Shown here: positions 5,144 to 6,475 of the stretch, piece after piece
Layout: each line of letters opens with the position of its first letter
How positions within the stretch are numbered: position 1 is the first letter of the stretch
Assembly (NCBI GenBank): GCA_937911855.1
Contig: CALDPK010000079.1
Location: 1 to 6,475 of the forward strand
Length of the DNA: 6,475 bases
Origin: an uncultured Trueperaceae bacterium
Lineage (GTDB): Bacteria > Deinococcota > Deinococci > Deinococcales > Trueperaceae
Direction of reading: 5' to 3'
Position numbers and translations under genes: made by a program
The notes under the pieces: generated by a model
Told to the model about the DNA's origin: nothing
Databases searched by the model: none
Seen by the model: the letters and a program-made list of their open reading frames with translations, nothing else

Positions 5144-6457
5144 GTGGCCAGGATTCTCGTTACAGACACGATGCAGCTCGGGGACCGGTACTACCCCGAC
5201 ATGGAGATCGACAACCGCGAAGGCATCAGCAGGGAAGACCTGCTTGAGATAGCCGGCGAGTATGACGCACTGATAACCAGAAGCCGCACCCAGGTCGACG
5301 CTGAACTCATCCGGGCCGCAAGCCGGCTGAAAGTCGTCGGCAGGGGTGGCGTCGGCATCGACAACATCGACCTCGAGGCGGCCAGCCGGCGCGGCATCGT
5401 AGTGCTGAACGCACCGGAAGCCAACAACGTGTCGGCAGCGGAACTGGCCATAGCCCTGCTGCTCGGCGCTGCGCGCGGCGTCAGCCGTTCCGACCGGCTC
5501 GTCCGCCAGGGCGTCTGGGACCGCAGGTTCCTGGGGCGCGAAGTCAAGGACGGCACCCTGGGCATAATCGGACTGGGGCGCATCGGCAGTCTCGTCGCCT
5601 CACGCGCCCGGGGACTGGGCATGAAAGTCGTCGGCTTCGACCCGTACATCTCCCGCCAGCGCGCCGCTGACCTGAAAGTCGAACTTTTTGACGAACTGCC
5701 TCAGATGCTGGCCACCTGTCAGTTCCTGACGGTGCACGTGCCGCTGACCGACGAGACGGCTGGCATGGTCGGCAGCAGGGAACTGGCGCTGCTGCCGCAG
5801 GGCGCCGTGGTCGTCAACGCCGCGCGCGGCGGCATCGTCGACGAGGCAGCCCTGCACGACGCGCTTGCGAGCGGTCACCTGTTCGCAGCCGGCCTGGACG
5901 TGTTCACCCTCGAGCCGCCCTCGAGCGACCACCCGCTGCTGCAACGCGACGACGTCGTCCTGACCGCCCACCTGGGTGCCAACACCACCCAGGCGCAGGC
6001 GCGTGTGGGCGAGGAGATCCTGGACCGCACGGTCATGGCGCTGCGCGGGGATTACTCGCGGGGCGTCGTGAACGCCCCGGCACTGTCTGCTGACGTGATG
6101 CAGCAGCTGGGCCGGCACCTGGAGCTGGGCGAGGCGCTGGGACGGATGGTCGAGCAGCTGGGCGGCGGCCGGGCCGAGTCACTGGAGATAGAGTTCAGCG
6201 GCACCTTCCCGCTGGATCCCGACCCCGTCGGCACCGCCGCAAGGAGCGACGACCACCCAGCGCTTGTCCTGCTCGGGCTGCCAGGTGTCCTCCAGCACGC
6301 GAAAGCCGAGCTTGCCGACGTAGAAGTCGAGCGCCTCGTCCTGGTCGAGTACGTAGATTGCGGAGTGCGTAATCGTGTTGAACATGCGACTCACGCTACG
6401 ACCGGCGAGAGGCGCGCGCTTCTCCGAAACTGCTCGGGCGGGTCCACGCCATCGTGA
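5144..6457 (+). CDS. serA: D-3-phosphoglycerate dehydrogenase, 3' part replaced by foreign sequence
   Basis: SerA oxidises 3-phosphoglycerate to 3-phosphohydroxypyruvate with NAD+, the first step of serine synthesis, in the cytoplasm. The frame has 437 codons from GTG 5144. Authentic SerA spans about residues 1-362/366. It shows GRGGVGIDNIDLEAA (67-81, substrate side), the Rossmann GLGRIG (143-148), DPY (166-168), NAARGGIVDE with catalytic Arg228, Glu257 in LEPP, and His276 in TAHLGANT. The intervening ASB domain starts normally (LGRMVEQLGGGRAESLEIEF, 332-351). From roughly residue 363-367 on, the translation is antisense to a VOC gene and has no SerA character, ending at a chance TGA (6455-6457). 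The full-length enzyme of this type is about 525 residues, so the rest of the ASB domain and the C-terminal ACT regulatory domain are missing. The catalytic core is complete, so activity cannot be excluded, but serine feedback through ACT would be lost. The gene is probably real and broken, or cut by a misassembly. Confidence 0.85.
   Translation: MARILVTDTMQLGDRYYPDMEIDNREGISREDLLEIAGEYDALITRSRTQVDAELIRAASRLKVVGRGGVGIDNIDLEAASRRGIVVLNAPEANNVSAAELAIALLLGAARGVSRSDRLVRQGVWDRRFLGREVKDGTLGIIGLGRIGSLVASRARGLGMKVVGFDPYISRQRAADLKVELFDELPQMLATCQFLTVHVPLTDETAGMVGSRELALLPQGAVVVNAARGGIVDEAALHDALASGHLFAAGLDVFTLEPPSSDHPLLQRDDVVLTAHLGANTTQAQARVGEEILDRTVMALRGDYSRGVVNAPALSADVMQQLGRHLELGEALGRMVEQLGGGRAESLEIEFSGTFPLDPDPVGTAARSDDHPALVLLGLPGVLQHAKAELADVEVERLVLVEYVDCGVRNRVEHATHATTGERRALLRNCSGGSTPS
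6230..6241. other. Junction where serA and a VOC gene are joined tail to tail
   Basis: Left of this point the plus strand is normal serA; right of it the minus strand is normal VOC coding sequence. In the 12 shared bases GGCACCGCCGCA both readings remain plausible (SerA GTAA; VOC CGGA), which suits a short homology at the crossover. The exact breakpoint cannot be fixed from one sequence. Confidence 0.7.
6230..6385 (-). pseudogene. VOC-family (glyoxalase/dioxygenase fold) gene, N-terminal fragment
   Basis: From ATG 6385 on the minus strand the translation begins MFNTITHSAIYVLDQDEALD and continues FYVGKLGFRV, then KRWVVVAP. This is the recognisable start of a vicinal-oxygen-chelate protein: a first strand with a His that often serves as metal ligand, a D-x-x-x-AL-x-FY helix and a KLGF turn. 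About 51 residues are credible, up to the CGGA at 6230; then the frame enters antisense serA and stops at 6181-6179. Complete family members usually have about 115-140 residues, so more than half is missing. Some are glyoxalases and others resistance proteins or dioxygenases; this piece does not allow a choice. A GTG at 6394 could also start the frame (adding MSR), but ATG 6385 fits the family better and stands 7 nt after a -10-like hexamer. Confidence 0.75.
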
Positions 6458-6475
6458 AGCAGGTCGGCACCGGCG
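6391..6475 (-). CDS. Possible 3' end of an unidentified gene entering from the right edge
   Basis: A minus-strand frame open from the right edge encodes 27 residues (AGADLLHDGVDPPEQFRRSA, then RLSPVVA) and stops with TGA at 6393-6391, 5 nt before the VOC ATG. The composition looks protein-like, and the close spacing would suit an operon with the VOC gene. The stretch is too short to identify, and codon bias is less marked than in the neighbours. Apart from this, 6399-6475 shows nothing I can name. Confidence 0.25.
   Translation of the reverse strand, partial: AGADLLHDGVDPPEQFRRSARLSPVVA
6393..6398 (-). promoter_or_regulatory. Possible leaderless -10 element of the VOC gene
   Basis: On the minus strand TAGCGT (6398-6393) fits TANNNT and lies 7 nt before ATG 6385. 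It lacks the TGN extension found at the other three sites. A possible upstream reading frame ends in the same bases, so the match may be chance. Confidence 0.25.

Noticed and set aside
5191..6118. Minus-strand open frames opposite serA (5191-5649, 5600-6118)
   Set aside because: Antisense shadows of the intact dehydrogenase core; no domain, start signal or codon bias supports them.
1..6475. CRISPR arrays, tRNA or rRNA genes, insertion sequences, attachment sites
   Set aside because: No spaced repeats, cloverleaf pattern, transposase or terminal repeats were seen; nearly all the sequence is ordinary coding DNA.

Overview
The window is GC-rich bacterial DNA with strong G/C preference at third codon positions. 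Several traits fit the Deinococcota (Deinococcus/Truepera side). The binding-protein leader ends in '...GFAQ', and the three plus-strand genes begin with GTG and lack a good Shine-Dalgarno. Each of those GTGs sits 6-7 nt after a TGN-TANNNT-like -10 element, which suggests leaderless transcription. The lineage is an inference; no rRNA or other decisive marker is present.

Left part, minus strand (1-1946): an amino-acid ABC transporter unit. The secreted solute-binding protein (1209-1946) comes first, with a strong AAGGAG site. It is followed after about 55 bp by a HisM/GlnP-type permease that leaves the window at base 1. The permease carries an extra block of about 95 extracytoplasmic residues between two additional membrane helices. 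Part of this block resembles lobe II of a family-3 binding protein. The ATPase gene is not in the window and may lie beyond the left edge.

Middle, plus strand: a divergent intergenic region of about 100 bp leads to recG (2050-4116), the branched-DNA helicase, which looks complete and intact. It is followed by a lipoprotein (4176-5105) with two tandem LEA-2/WHy-like beta-sandwich domains and a lipobox ending in Cys19. An 8-bp inverted repeat reaches the first base of the lipoprotein start codon.

Right part: serA (D-3-phosphoglycerate dehydrogenase) starts at 5144 and is typical up to about residue 362-366, just inside the intervening/ASB domain. From about 6230-6241 the sequence is no longer serA. 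The opposite strand instead encodes the first ~51 residues of a VOC (glyoxalase-fold) protein, with its start at 6385 and a -10-like element just upstream. Both genes therefore lose their 3' parts at the same point, and the serA frame runs on through antisense VOC DNA to a chance stop at 6457. This is either a real deletion or inversion that fused two genes tail to tail, or an assembly/amplification chimera near the window end.

The genes do not form one pathway: amino-acid uptake, DNA repair, an envelope lipoprotein and serine biosynthesis are neighbours, each probably its own transcription unit on the plus strand. No mobile element, CRISPR array, tRNA or rRNA was seen. The points most worth following are the permease insert, the shared leaderless-promoter pattern and the serA/VOC junction.
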